The notes: generated by a model from the sequence alone, not told the origin. DNA of 64,000 nucleotides from Acanthacorydalis orientalis (GCA_034766995.1 CM068318.1:7020001-7084000); one strand, 5' to 3'. Positions 10,831 to 24,535 are shown, counted from the first letter of the stretch. Program-made: numbers and translations.

Positions 10831-12962
10831 AGTAAATTTTCATTTAACAGAAAGTACCGTACGAGACGTCAACAATTGATCAATGTTATCGATAGTATAG
10901 AAGTTTGTTCGAGTTGTAATTTACTTTTCGTTTAAATTGAATTCAATACTTTAACAATGTCTCGGCTAAGAACATGACAGGTGTTTCTATAGAACTTTAT
11001 CACATTTTTAAACAGGACTTACTTTAATTGAATATTCTTATTTTTCTCGCTAACGGAACGATGGACAAACAATTGTAAAAAAAACTATCGATCTTGTTTT
11101 TAATTTCATACGATCGTTTTTTCTATCTCTGAATTACTGAACATTAAACTGTGTTTTCTACATTATTTTTAGATTTCAATTTTCTTCTAAAGATCGAAAC
11201 GGATTTAAAAATGGTAACAAAAAATTGTTTTATAAATAAAAAAATTATCATAATCTTTAAAATTGAATAAGAGACTAAAATGAATCTGCAAAATTTAAAA
11301 TAATGTAAAACAAGACCATTAAATCCCATCCAAAAATTTAATATATACATAAGGCAACACAAATGATGTTGCGGATGAAATATAGAGAATAGAAAATTGA
11401 AAATTAAAAGTTTTAAAGTTAATAATAAAATAAAATGATAATAGAATTCAAGTTAAGTGATTATTCGAAAATTAAAAAGTCTAGTATAAATTAGTAAGCT
11501 ACTTAAAGATGATTTAAAGATCAGAAATAATTATAAAGAAGGGTGCGTGTAACACAGTACACGCTCCAGAAGTGAAAATTATTTGCCTCCGGTTGAAATG
11601 AAAAGAGTTTTAAGAGTATGGCTTCAAGCAAGATAAATGAATGGTTCCATTTTTATTAATGGTTATTTTAAGAATCAGTACAAGAGAAAGAATAAAGATG
11701 GAATTTAGTATAAAATGAAAACGGTAAATATAAAACAATAAGAATTGAATTAGAAAATCAATATTTTTTTTATTACATTCCATCAACTTCCACGATTTCT
11801 TCTAATAGGAATGCATTTGTGCAACTGATACTATGGGCTTATGATAACTGAAATATGAAATGTATGTTTTGGATTGTAACAACTTCAGTAACACTTTTTC
11901 GTCACGGCCTTAAAAATTTATTCCCAACATGTGGTTAAAGAAGTTTAACTTCAAAAATAATGGAAATAGAATTTAAAAAAATTGAAAACACAAACAGTTG
12001 AAATGGGCATACGAATCAAAAAATGTAATTATATTATTTAGTTTACTAATAAAAAATAATTTTCGATAAAAATTAATATAAAAATGAGTTGGCCAATAAA
12101 TTTCTAGTTTTTGAATGTAATTGAATTTCTAAAATAAAAAATGACATATGCAATATATTCTTGAAATGTATTTATACAATTTCTTTGAAATATATATTTT
12201 TCATTGGTATTTACAAACTTGTTTCATTACAGAAATGAACGTGACTAGTTCCTACTTTTATTATTTTCAAATTATAAAGAAAATAAATAAGTTATGAAAT
12301 AATATAAAGCGATAGAATGTTTCAAGAAATAAAAAGGAAACCGTTCGTGTGTACACACCATTTTTTTTTTGAACAAAAAGTGATATTATCAAATTCAATT
12401 CACGTACAATGTATCTTATTTTTCGTATACAAGAATACCCGTATCAAATAACATAATGAAAAAAATCACCCACTCAAATCATGTTCATGTACGTTTACTC
12501 AACGTGTGCTTATAATACGATCTTTAATTTCGATGTCAGATCAAAGAGTTCAAATAATTTCACATAAGCAATTCACGAAAGCATGCCAAAAAGGCACAAA
12601 TTTCATTAGCTTATGATTTTATGGAACGTTCGACGATACAAGGAAAAATAGACCGTGCTCAAGACGTTATTGATTTATAACGACGGCAGGTATTTCATTA
12701 GTACATGTATCTTTTGTCAACGTGTATTTTAAAATATTTTTAGCTTACAGTGAAGCTTATACCAGAAACGAGACACATTGTTGTTGGATAAGAATTTTCG
12801 TGTCTGAAAATTGTTCATTCTTATGTTCAAGAATGTCATGCTTTTTTTAAATCTTTTTCGGAATAACTTAACTTCTTGCGAAGATGTAATTTACTGTATT
12901 TATTTCATGCTTGCCTCATTTTAAAAAGTTTGTACTAAACGATTAAAGCTTTCATTCAGTAA

Positions 12963-12993
<31 letters not shown>

Positions 12994-13160
12994 ATGTGGT
13001 AGATTTTAAATATTAATAAATTAATAAATTTTATTTACTTAATTATGGTAGATTTTTTTATAAAATTCATTTCGTCTCAAAGTAATTTTATAATTGATTC
13101 ATATTTCTTAATTTACTTTTTAAATCTTTTTTTTGATATAATCATTAACACTTCAAAGTT
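10831..13160. other. AT-rich stretch, nothing recognised
   Basis: There is no gene. The part near 12470-12800 is slightly richer in GC, and a (TA)n run sits at 12968-12993. Nothing matches the element families found elsewhere in the window. Confidence 0.4.
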
Positions 13161-13242
13161 TAGTATTTTAGCTATTCCTGATTAATTTCTGTATTAAAAA
13201 CAACTTTGGATTCAAAGCAAAAATTATATAATTATATAATTT
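13161..13242. repeat. Direct repeat, outer copy (partner at 13554-13636)
   Basis: This segment, with TTTTAGCTATTCCTGATTAA near 13166 followed by TTTGGATTCAAAGC, closely repeats the segment at 13554-13636. The two enclose about 310 bases. The corresponding chimera at 23.0 kb has only the internal copy, so this one is extra. Confidence 0.6.
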
Positions 13243-13894
13243 CATTAGTAATTACATCCTATACGATTGCCAATTTTATGATTCATTCGGAAACATTCTG
13301 ATCAAACTCTTACATTAATTATTATTATTATTAATTGTCCTTCCTCTAATTAACAATGAATATATAGTATTCATTTAACTTTTTGAATTGTCAATTTTAA
13401 TGTATGCCTCGACTCTTAAATATTTTATTTGTCACATTTTACAAATAAAAATCGTTTAATTTTTATTTATTTATTTTTAATTGATATGCACTTATAATAA
13501 TTGTTTCTGTACTAAAATAAAAATTCAAATGAAACAATACATGTTATGATGATGTTTTAGCTATTCCTGATGAATTTCTGTACTGAAAAAAAATTTGGAT
13601 TGAAAGCCAAAAATTATCATTCCATATAATTAATTTCTTTTTTAAAATATTTCTATTTATGTTTATAAACAATTTTTTCGACTGGATTTCGAAAGTTATG
13701 TAAAGCCTAATATGCTGCTTTTTAGACATCATCGTGTTCTCTACTATTTTGTGAAATCATGCCTACTACTTTTCCAAGATATATAGTGCTTTTAAATATT
13801 AAGTTTGGCACTCCAAAACGATTAGAAATTATTTTAATTTAAATCAGACATGATTGATTCAGTTTAAATGTATGAATCATTTTGTATGCCTAAT
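13243..13894 (-). mobile_element. Chimeric mariner-B element, inverted copy 1
   Basis: On the minus strand it begins with a family B end (ATTAGGCATACAAAATGATT, complement of about 13875-13894), then the family B 5' leader. Next comes a short transposase N-terminus (MSKKQHIRLYITFEIQ). From about residue 17 the sequence stops matching mariner. It continues through an AT-rich unit with landmarks AGGAATAGCTAAAACATCAT, GTCGAGGCATACATT (degenerate) and ATTAGAGGAAGGA, ending near ATAGGATGTAATTAC. The whole arrangement recurs in opposite orientation at 23037-23705, so mariner 5' end plus foreign sequence has moved or duplicated as one unit. No family B 3' repeat is seen at 13243. The open frame in it is not a functional gene. 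Confidence 0.75.
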
Positions 13895-14199
13895 AAAACT
13901 TGATATAAAATTTTGAATACGTTACACAAAAACATTATGTACTATATATAATTATTCCTATAGATTATATAAACATGTTTTTTGTAATTTATATTTAAAA
14001 TACATAATGATTATGTGTTTAAAATCGAACATGCCCCCAAAGTATTTCTCATTTAAATATTAAACTTATTGTCAATATTTTCGTTACTCGCATTAACAAT
14101 ACAAATTTAATGGCTATATTATAAAGCAACACAAATAACTCGAAAGTTAATAAAACAAATCTAAAGTAATTTGACTCCGCAGTTATATTCCCGTTATTA
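13895..14199. other. AT-rich stretch, nothing recognised
   Basis: No gene, RNA or repeat family recognised. Confidence 0.4.
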
Positions 14200-14660
14200 C
14201 GTTCCATTTAACGTGTTAAATTCCTGCTTACTTTTTACAAAATTAGTTTAGCGGAGTTCATTTCTTCGACATGAATTTCAAAAGACATCCGAAACAAATT
14301 CCTGTTGTTTCCGATTTTAATAGCACTGAATCATCTACGTGTATCGCGAATTGTTCCGTTTATTTCATTTCAGGTTCGTATTGAATCGATCGTTTAATGA
14401 ATTCAACCCATCGAACACAATCGTTCGAAAACGATTTGGATTGACAAACGCACCGGCTAATGTGAATGTGTAATTGTTTAATGTAATCTTAAACGAGAAC
14501 TCATTTTTCAAACGGTTTCCGTCATAACATTATTTAATAATGATTTAACGAGACCCGGCAGGCTTACATTATCACTCGAAATTATCCCGTTGACATAACA
14601 AACAACAGATTAATTCGTAACTAAACTTGCATGCACCCTCATCAAATAAGTTTTAACTTG
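14200..14660. other. GC-richer island, no gene recognised
   Basis: A less AT-biased block that includes AACGAGACCCGGCAGGCTTA near 14547. It has several TAAT-type motifs but no open frame worth calling. It would suit a conserved regulatory element; this is inference only. Confidence 0.35.
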
Positions 14661-15316
14661 ACCCATATGTATTAAGTATTCTATTTAGAACACATATTTA
14701 CACACGCATGTATAGAGTGTTTCGAAATAAACAATACGATTTTTTTAAAAAAAATTCAGTTCAATACTAGCAATTGTCACAAATGAAATATAATGAAGAT
14801 ATGTGCAAAGTATTATCATCTTATATATATATATACACACTTTGAACTATACATAAAAACCTGATAAAATCGATACTATCTTATATAAACTTCAATTTAA
14901 ATCAATTCTAAAACACCAACATCCTTTTCATAAGCCCTATTAGTTCAAAAGAAAATCAAACAAAATATAAAAATCTATAAATACTTCAAAATTTAAAAAA
15001 TATTCATTTTTAATTAATTATTTAATGTCTTTAATTTAAAATTTTATACCGAAAATAGCTCAATTATAATAAAGGTTCCATTCATTCATCATTTCGTTAT
15101 AAAGTCCAAAAAGAGACAAAACATTAATGTAACTCAATTGAAATGAAACTGAATTCATATATATTGATTGTTTTCAGTCATCTTTATTCTTAGTGCTCTG
15201 GATTTCTTTGTATTTCTATCTAATCTCACTATTGAAGACGACAAGGAAATTGTATTCTGATTATTTTGTAAAGGAAGTAAAGATACGAACAATGTTTATG
15301 CGTTGACTTCCTGTTT

Positions 15317-15378
<62 letters not shown>

Positions 15379-15893
15379 TATCAATTACTATTAGATATAG
15401 ACAGACTGTTATATGAGACAAAGAAAAATGAAACATCGTGTATGTATTATACTTGTTTCATATCTTTTTATCTTCTTGATAAGATTTTAATTTCTTTATA
15501 ACACGATGGCTTTATAATAAGAAGTTACATTGTTTTAAGAAAAAACATTTGTTACAAACATAAACATTTCAACTGCAATTTTCAACCAAAACTTATATAT
15601 CGCAACAAAAACGTAGCTGTACATTAAAAAAATCTCTTCTGTTCAGTAAATCAAATCATTTTGAAAAAATGATTTTTTAAGGTTTTAAAAAATCACTAAA
15701 TTTAATTTGTTCTTTTTTATCACTCATACAACGATATTTTTTACATCTGTGATTTTAATTATTGTTCTTTGTTACTGTTAAAACATTTATATTTGCATCC
15801 TTTCATTACATTAACAGAAAAAATACTTGTGATATATAATTAATTATTTTTGTTATTTTTCTATATGGAATACAGAACTCTGTCTCTCTTTCG

Positions 15894-15930
<37 letters not shown>

Positions 15931-16519
15931 ATGACCTATATTTAGATATATATTAATACATTAATAATTACACTTACTTGCAAAGACATGACCCTGCTCC
16001 AAGTATTAGACACTGTCAGCATTTACTTTACACATCTTGTCTACATTCACGGTCGGTTTTATGTTGTCATGTATATGTTCGATCGTTCGACGATGTTGGA
16101 ATCAAAATCTCATAACACATCAGTCCGTGGTACATTTAATATCATCTGTAAAAATAATTCTATAAAAATATCTCTCAGTATAAATAAGACATGGGCTTTT
16201 ATTTGACTGGTACAGTTTTATTTGATTTCGAAAGTGGACACTGAATTATTTGATTTCGTTATGGTTTTAAAAGCTATTTTTATATTTTTATAATAACTGA
16301 AACATAAACGGTATTTTCAAATGTCGGAACAATGTCTAAATATTTATAAATGTTCATTTTTTTATGAAATTATCAATAATCAATTATGGAATAATGTTGT
16401 TAAGAATAATTTTATATAGTAAAAAAAAGTATTTTTATAAAAGAGATATCAGGTAGTATTTAACCGATTTTATTTTAATTCGATGCCTGTGCATAAAATC
16501 ATAACTTTCACGACAATTT
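14661..16519. other. AT-rich stretch with microsatellites
   Basis: No gene recognised. It contains an interrupted (TA)n tract at 15319-15381 and a compound (CT)n-(TA)n tract at about 15893-15931. A slightly GC-richer frame at 15988-16206 has no recognisable motif. Confidence 0.4.
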
Positions 16520-17146
16520 TAAACACCGAAAATTATGTGTTACGACCAGCGTACCATCGACATCGATTTCGAAACCAAATATTTAAACCAAAAATGTGTT
16601 ATTGGGTATTTGATGGGGCATAAAGATTGCGGTGTATTATGAGTTACTCGAACCTGGGCAGATTATAAATTTAGATTGTTAACAAATAGCTCATCCATTT
16701 GAGTGACGGATTAAAGAGAAATTAAGAGAAAAAGACCATTCACTGGTGAAGGAAAGAGGCAAGTCATTTTGTAGCATGACAACTCTCGGCCACACATCAC
16801 GGAAGAGACTAAAAACGTTATTTCTTCATTGTGCTTGGAAGTTCTCCCTTATTCAGCGACATATTCATCAGACCTAGCCCCGTTAGATTATCACCTGTTC
16901 CGGTCGACCTACCATCACCTGGTTGATACTCATTTTAATACATAGGAAAATCCCCGAAAATGTTTTGAAGACTTCATTGATTTAAAGCCACCATCTTTGT
17001 TTCGACAAGTGATTCGTCAGTTATGCCACAGACAGAGTAAAATTGAATAAAATATTGGAGAATATTTTGAGAATTAAAATGTATTCCATTTTTTCGTAAA
17101 TAAATATTCATTTTGTATAAAAAAAGAGAATTAATGAATACACCTA

Positions 17147-17148
<2 letters not shown>
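16520..17148 (+). pseudogene. Family B mariner transposase, C-terminal fragment (mauritiana/Mos1-like)
   Basis: Broken frames read PSTSISKPNI-like text near 16555, then CGVL and LGRL corresponding to the GV.YYELL and PG region near 16630. Next come HDNSRPHITEE at 16775, with the second catalytic Asp codon at 16778-16780, and YSSDLAPLDYHLFRS near 16859, with the third Asp codon at 16886-16888. Spacing is 35 residues between the two, one more than the usual mariner 34, because of one extra codon. After FRQVIRQLCHRQSKIE comes NIGEYFEN with a stop. The 3' terminal repeat GAATTAATGAATACACCTAA ends near 17147, immediately before a (TA)n tract. The first helix-turn-helix part and the 5' end are missing, with frameshifts and stops throughout. 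Confidence 0.8.

Positions 17149-17150
<2 letters not shown>

Positions 17151-17191
<41 letters not shown>
17151..17191. repeat. (TA)n microsatellite abutting a mariner end
   Basis: Alternating TA that starts within a few bases of the family B 3' repeat and passes into a short GT-rich tail. Confidence 0.9.
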
Positions 17192-17193
<2 letters not shown>

Positions 17194-17559
17194 TGTGTGT
17201 ATGAGTGTATGTATACATACTAGCTTTCAAAATTTCAAAATTATTGTAAAATATATATCTTCTCTTCTTGTCAATGCCAGATTGTATCAATTGATTTTCA
17301 TGACATAAAATGAAAAATTTTGAGATTCAATTATTTATGAAGAATATTTTCAACGTTTTTTCATTTATCGGTGATTATTTATATCTCCAAAGTCGAAACA
17401 GAATGTAATATACATAAAATATGAGAATGTTTCTTCTCGTTTCCCACAATGAACAATTTTAATAACTTATTATTACTCGTTTTTTATGTTTATTTTTAAA
17501 AATGTAATACTTTATAAGAGAAGTGAATTATGTGAACAATTTCTTCACATACACACAGG

Positions 17560-18130
17560 CACACACTGACATAATTACATAATTCAGCATATATCGATCG
17601 TTTAAATAGCGCAGCATCCACATTGTAGTCGTTGATACAGCTCCCCATATCGGGCCGAGCGCAGTATCCATACACCACTGCACGAGAGCTATAAAATTAT
17701 GTACTCGGCATTTAATAATTTAATTACTGTTGGAATTATGGTCTAGCTAAAGTGTTAAATTGAGCGCTCAGTGAATTTAATACCCGCTTTTGAATTTGTT
17801 GTACGAAAACCTTTTAATTAGAATAGGGAGCACCGCTTCTGGTAAATATTTAAGCAATAATCAGGAAGTGCTTCTGCTTGCCTACTTTCTTGCCGGCTTG
17901 TTTCCTTGCTTGCATCTAATGTTATTGTTGAACGTTTTCAAAAGAGCTACCCTCTCGCCATAAACACTGATTGTTTCTTTCGAAAGGAAATTATTCGCGC
18001 GGAAAAAATTATACGGAGATAAACTTGTATTCGGTCGCGTACAGATATAAATTTTCAATTTAATAGTCAGTTTCAGAAGCGAGTTAGTGTAATAAACTGT
18101 TTTTATTGTACTTACTTGTAACGGCGAATT
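17560..18130. other. GC-richer island, no gene recognised
   Basis: A composition shift, with CATATCGGGCCGAGCGCAGT near 17645 and GCCTACTTTCTTGCCGGCTT near 17879. Short minus-strand frames are present without any domain. It may be a conserved non-coding block. Confidence 0.35.
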
Positions 18131-21100
18131 AGGATAAGATGGTAAATGTTTATCAGGGCTTATATTAAGAATCGATTTTTATAATTGATACAACATGTAT
18201 TTAATACATCGTCTTGAATTTCAATATTTTTTCGCACTATAGAAGACTGTTTTCTCTTAAAAATATTTTCTCTTATTAAATTTTAAATATTTAATCCCTA
18301 CCACATTGTAAATAGTTATGGAAAGGTCTCACAACAAGACCACATTATTTAGTCTCGCAGTTCAGGAATCTTAAGATTGAAAAATAAACACAACAAATTT
18401 TCACATGGCTACACTTTCTTTATATATTTATGAAAACGAATTAAATATTCATGAATTCTCTTGCAATTTTTCACAGAACACAAACTAAAATCAACAAACT
18501 GTATAAATTTTAATAAAAAGCAGTATGAAATCTTTTAAAGCAGAGAGATAATTCAATTCAATCTGAAAATTTATTCGAAGTAACTGTTTTGATCTACTGA
18601 TTTTATTTCAGTTCTTCAAACAAATATAGATAATATCGATTGTAAGATTTTCAAGAATTCAGGAGCAAGAATGTATATAATTTACAAGTATGTGTATGCG
18701 TTTAGCTGTATGCAAATAACTTTCATAATTACCAATAAATATAACTCATAAAATACGTCATGTTAATTTTCATAGACAATAAATCATACTTTCAGTTAGA
18801 GCTAATAAGATGAAAATTTAAACACGGCATTCTAAACTTGCTATGACAAGGGTCAAATAAGCAAATATGCAAATTTAATTTACATAATTTTATTATAATA
18901 GCCACTTTACCGTTAAGAATATAATAACAGTGAGATCAAATGAAGCATTTAAGTAATTGGAGAAATGTAAGTATCTACATATACAGTATACACTTGTCTT
19001 CATGACTACAGTTATGATATTGTAACCCTTTTGTTGAAGAAATTAGGGCCATAAAAATATTTCGTCAAATTATATTCATTCATAATGGCTAATATAAATT
19101 TCAAGTGAAATTACAATAAATAAAATTTACATTTTAATAAGATGCTCGTATTAAGTTTCGTTAATTGTATATTTTCATCAATTTGATTGCTTTATGAGTT
19201 TTATTCTTTATTTGTATTGTTCTGTAGTTTATTTTCGAAAATGAGTTCGGAAATAATTAAACGTTTTTATATAAACATTTGTAAATTCGAGAACAATAAG
19301 AAATCTAATCTAGTATCCAGAATCCAGTCCACACAGTTAAAATAATATGTTATTAAAAAAATAATTAATTCTATCGTTTCTACAAATTGATTCTTACTCC
19401 TTTACCCCAAAGTAATTTTCTAATTAAAAATGATCAATAATGGATTATTGATCGTTGTGAATATGCAAATAATGTTTCGAATTTGTAAGAAATTGACAAA
19501 TTGATCTTTAAATCAAATTTAACCAGTATCAAAAATTATAGTTTCGAAATTTAATATTTTTAGACAACATTTTTTGTCTACACGTCAGTGATCATCTGTA
19601 ATATAAAGTACCATTTTTTAAAAGTCTCTTTTTTACAAAAAAAATCATAGAAATATACTATTTAAATGTATATTAATTTCTTAAGATGTTAAGAAATAGC
19701 TCATAACAAATAATAACAATCATACGCATCAGCAAATTTTAGAACTGGAAGATAAATACGCCCACACATCTATAGTAAAATTACCCAATGCTGAAATGCA
19801 AAATGTGAGCATTTAATAGAGATGAAATAGTCGAGTTTCGCAGGCGAGTATTTTTTTGGAAATTACATTGCCGTAGTCAGAATCGGATTAAAATTAAAAA
19901 TCGGCTTTGACATTTAAACTACATCAATTCGCTTTCAATGTGTGTTCAATTGTAATGTTCGTTTAGTGAATCGAACGGATTTATCCAAATTGTAACAACA
20001 CCATTCAGCACGGGAATTACAAGGACTGTTGATATGACGAACTTGATTATCGTCACGATCAAAAAATTACAACACTAAAAAAATAGAGGAAGATTTTTAA
20101 AATGGAATATAAAGTGACGTTTTTTTTGTGTTTATTTTGCTTAAAAAAATATACGAGATCAAATAATTCTATGTGATGTACAGTTTTTCAATAATGAAAA
20201 AATCGTTTTATTCTTTAATCATGAATTCTAATTCAGCTACAAAAACACAAAATATCTGAAGAGAACTTATTTTATATGCCAAACTATAGAAATATCATCT
20301 GTGATTTTATGTAAAATAATGTTTATACCTTGACCATTTTTTTTTAATTTTTTTTAATGTAAAATAATTTAGTGACAAACATCTTATATAAATTAAATGA
20401 AAAATATAACATTTTAACTTAAATACAATAAAAATAGAACCAGTGATATGATTCACTACCTCAGATACGATTAACTATTGAGTATCAAATAGTAATTAGA
20501 CATTGTAACAAAATAATTCAAGAGAAAATCAAATAAAACAAAGTTAAGTGGTCAGTTTACTAATATTCAGATATTTTATGAAAACAAAATTGAAGAAAAA
20601 TCATTTCTTATTATTGTATAAATATTTTTTACATATCGTCACTGTTTTTCTATTCATAATTAATTATGAATAAAAACACACTATATATTCTACCAAAAAT
20701 AAATAAATTTATTTATATTGTTGGTAAAATGTTTTAAAGCACATTTGAATACATTTATTTCAAAAACCAAAATAAATGATTGAATTGTATATAAAATAAA
20801 ATATTTCTATTCTATAGAAAACGTTTTTCTTTATAACTCAAAATATATAAATATAAGTTTTTCTCTCAAATTCGTTTTAGAAATTTAACTATTTGTGTAT
20901 ATAATTTAACTTTTAGTAAATAAATTACTAAATCCGTTATTCAGATACAAAAAGCTATGAAATTAGGTATTAATAAAGATTGTAAGCTTGAAATAAGAAG
21001 TACAAAAGAATGAAAGAAAACAATACACGTTTAATAAAAATAAATGTCAGTTTTTAAATTAAAATAAAAATCTTTAAACTTATAAGTATTTCAAATTTAA

Positions 21101-21400
21101 GCACTTACGACGAGATTTAAATGTTTATAATAGTAATATTAAAAGAAAAGCTGTTGACAAGTAAATGAGAAGTTTATGGAGAGGACTGCTCAACGTAGAA
21201 GACTGACAATGATTGATGATTGTGTGACGACATGAATGTATATATATATATATATATATATATTCAATCTCCATAATTTGACATGAAACGCTTATTGAAA
21301 TTACAAAGTTTAAAGTATTTAAAATGTTCAAAATTATTTAAAATATAAACATTTCGAAATAGTATTTGTATTATTACCTATTCACTCGTTGATCACACTA

Positions 21401-21404
<4 letters not shown>

Positions 21405-21460
<56 letters not shown>
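21405..21460. repeat. (TA)n microsatellite
   Basis: A pure alternating TA tract of about 56 bases. Confidence 0.92.
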
Positions 21461-21464
<4 letters not shown>

Positions 21465-21607
21465 TTTACCAAATTGGATTTAAATGAAAATAATTAAAGT
21501 AATAAATTGAAAGTTAAAAAGACCGTTTTCAATTTGAAAGAAATTTCTTTGAAATATCATTGCTGTCAAAATGGAAAACCTAACGAATTGTATACAAATA
21601 TATTTAC

Positions 21608-21663
<56 letters not shown>

Positions 21664-21675
21664 ATATATATATAT
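21608..21675. repeat. Interrupted (TA)n microsatellite
   Basis: Alternating TA with CAT and GTATG interruptions, which make it self-complementary on both strands. Confidence 0.9.
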
Positions 21676-23036
21676 CGAAATTAAATATTTTGTGTTCTGA
21701 CAAAGAAACTGAACAGGCAAAAGTTATATTCATTATTAAAAATAGCATCGATTTCAATATTGAAAACGTACGAGTATTTAAAATTTCAATATTAATTAAT
21801 GTACAATAATTATTCAAAAGGTAAGCTTTTAATTTAAAATCCATTAGTTTTAATTAAATCAATTTAATTGTCTACGCTATTTGTTCTTTATTAATTACAA
21901 CAGACGTTCAGATTGTTTCGTTAAAATTCAATTTATTCATTGAAATTAAATGAAAAATTCAAATGATCTTCAAGAAATTATATATATACATATATATATA
22001 TATAATAAACGTCTATCTAATCTGAATATTTTCGAAATATATATATTATTTTATAATAAATTTAATTATTTTTAAGAACTTCTATAAGTACCAACGGTTT
22101 GCATTTATTTGTAAAATTATTCTTAAATATGATTTTTCATGTCAAACTCTTTATTTACACATTTAAAATGGTACTAACTCCATAATTTTACAGATAATTG
22201 AAAATATTATTTATATATATTATAATATTGTTTTATAACAAATAAGCATATTTTTAATAAATATAAATCTAAAATCTGTTTTAGACAACAGTTGTTTTTT
22301 ACAAAAATTACTTATCTGAAAAACGTTTTTTTTTTAATTTTAAGATATTTATTTGTTTATTAGACTAGATTAATATACATGTGTTACGGATACACTTCTT
22401 TTCAAATTATTGAAAATTTTAATAGATGTTATTTTAAAAATATTCTGTCTACGACAATGGACTAAGTACAACGAGCATTAAGCTTTTAGAAAAATAACTA
22501 AAAAGCCTCTTAGTGTAGAACCACATTGAAAATTCAACGTATAAATACAATAAACGGATGAACGATTTTTTTCAAACAAAGATTATTGATGGAAAACCGA
22601 AAATATTTATTATATATATATATATATATGAGTGAACAGAAAGAGAAAACGATAGAGAGGGAAAGATTTTAAAGTTCATCGGACGATTATTGATAAGCAA
22701 ATCTGTTTACAATTGGGAAAAATATTTCATCATTTTCAGCGTAGCACTGAAAATACTTTTTACAATTTTTTCAACACCTTAGTGCTCTGATGATGAGGTG
22801 AGGTGAGGTGTAAGGCTCAACCATTGAAATGCGAATAAGTAAAAATCATAAATGATCAATAATCATTTATTTACTATTTTTTTTAGAAAATTGTTTGTGG
22901 TTTGTGGAGTGAAAAAAATGATTCATTTATTAATCTTAAAATATTGTACTATTTATGTTTAATAGAACAATAGGCTATTTCAATATTAGGATTTGTCAAA
23001 TACACACACACACATACATACATATATTTATATATA

Positions 23037-23705
23037 TTTATAAAGTGTAAAAATTAAATCAGTGCCTTTAAATTGGAATAATCATAACTCTGTCCTAAAT
23101 TAAAATATTTTCTCATTGTTTTACAATTCTAGAGTGCTAACCTTAACATTTAAAGGCACTATATATCCTGGTCAAGTAGTTGGCATAACTTTACAAAACA
23201 GTAGAGAGAACACGATGGCGTCCGAAAAGCAGCATATTAGGTTTTACATACTTTTCGAAATCCAGTGGAAAAAAAGATTTATAAACATAAATAGCAATAT
23301 TTTAAAAAAGAAATTACTTATATGGAATGAGAATTTTTTGCTTTCATTCCAAAGTTATTTTCAATACAAAAATTCATGAGGAATAGCTAAAACATCATCA
23401 TAACATGTATTGTTTCATTTGATTTTTTATTTTAATATAGAAAAAATTATTATAAGTGCATATCAATAAAATAAAATAAATAAATAAAAATCGAACGATT
23501 TTTATTTGTAAAATTCACAAATAAAAAATTTAATAGTCGAGGCATACATTAAAATTGACAATTCAGTAAAGTTAAATGAATACTATATATTCATTGTTAA
23601 TTAGAGGAAGGATTATTATTAATAATAATAATTAATGTAAGAGTTTGATCAGAATGTTTTCGAATGAATCATAAAATTGGAAATCGTATAGGATGTAATT
23701 ACTCT
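23037..23705 (+). mobile_element. Chimeric mariner-B element, inverted copy 2
   Basis: This is the plus-strand partner of 13243-13894. It opens with a decayed family B end (AAAGTGTAAAAATTAAATCA), then the family B leader (CAGTGCCTTTAAATTG). A start codon at 23215 follows, reading MASEKQHIRFYILFEIQ, which is the family B transposase N-terminus. After that the frame leaves mariner (FININSNILKKK) and stops at 23377-23379. The tail shares GGAATAGCTAAAACATCATC, GTCGAGGCATACATTAAAAT, ATTAGAGGAAGGAT and ATCGTATAGGATGTAATTAC with the first copy. The match ends sharply near 23705. The two copies form an inverted pair about 9 kb apart. Confidence 0.75.
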
Positions 23706-24535
23706 CATTTATACTAATTTCATACATTTTTAATTCATTTATATTTAATACCATATATTAGTTTAAGATTTCAATTTCTATCATTTATAATAATTTCAAA
23801 CATAAGGATATCCACAAGGTAATATTTCATTTACATACGATTATCAGTAATTCCTAACAGATGAAGACTAACATTTACAATTATTTTGTAGCAAAATATC
23901 TAGATTAAAAAATTTACAGTTTCATGTATCTATACCCAGACTATTTATAATATAATTTCTATCTAAATACACATACGTTTATCAAAACAGATGATAATTA
24001 TAATATATTTTGATCAAAAAAAAACTATGATATTTAAAGTGTTAATTAATTTAAGAAAATCTAACTCGAAACAACTGATTTCATATGATGTCAAAAAAAT
24101 AAATAAATATTTTGTCATGTTTAGAATAAAATTCGATATTCGATTTTCAGTACAATTACAAGATAATCTCATAAAAGTCGTCTAGTTTTAAAAATTAATT
24201 AAGAATTTAAATCTTTACTGAACACCTCTAACAATTTACATGTTTTAGAAAGGAATATCTTTAATTTAGCATAATTTTCGAATATTGTGAGAAGATTAAG
24301 CCTTGTAAGATTATAAAAAAATGATATTTTTTCATACATTTTAACATTTTCTATAATTGTCAATATGTTGGTCATCAATCGTTTTTATTAACTACATAGA
24401 TACAAAATCTCAAGTAGCGATTTTGGATATATCTTTTTATACGGTTCTCGCAGCAGCCTTTATGATGGACTGCGCCAATCAATCATGACTTCGAATTGAA
24501 ACGTATGGCATACATCATAGTTTATTAAGAAAAGA
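23706..24535. other. AT-rich stretch, nothing recognised
   Basis: No gene or repeat family recognised; a short frame at 23991-24185 is low in complexity. Confidence 0.4.

Larger units (their letters stand above)
18131..23036. other. Long AT-rich stretch, nothing recognised apart from microsatellites
   Basis: Nearly 5 kb without a recognisable gene, RNA or element. It holds (TA)n tracts at 21238-21262, 21405-21460 and 21608-21675, a short GAGGTGAGGTGAGGTG run near 22796, and (CA)n near 23002. Open frames across the TA tracts are artefacts. Confidence 0.45.

Noticed and set aside
22790..22812. GAGGT minisatellite
   Set aside because: Only about three units; not a meaningful array.
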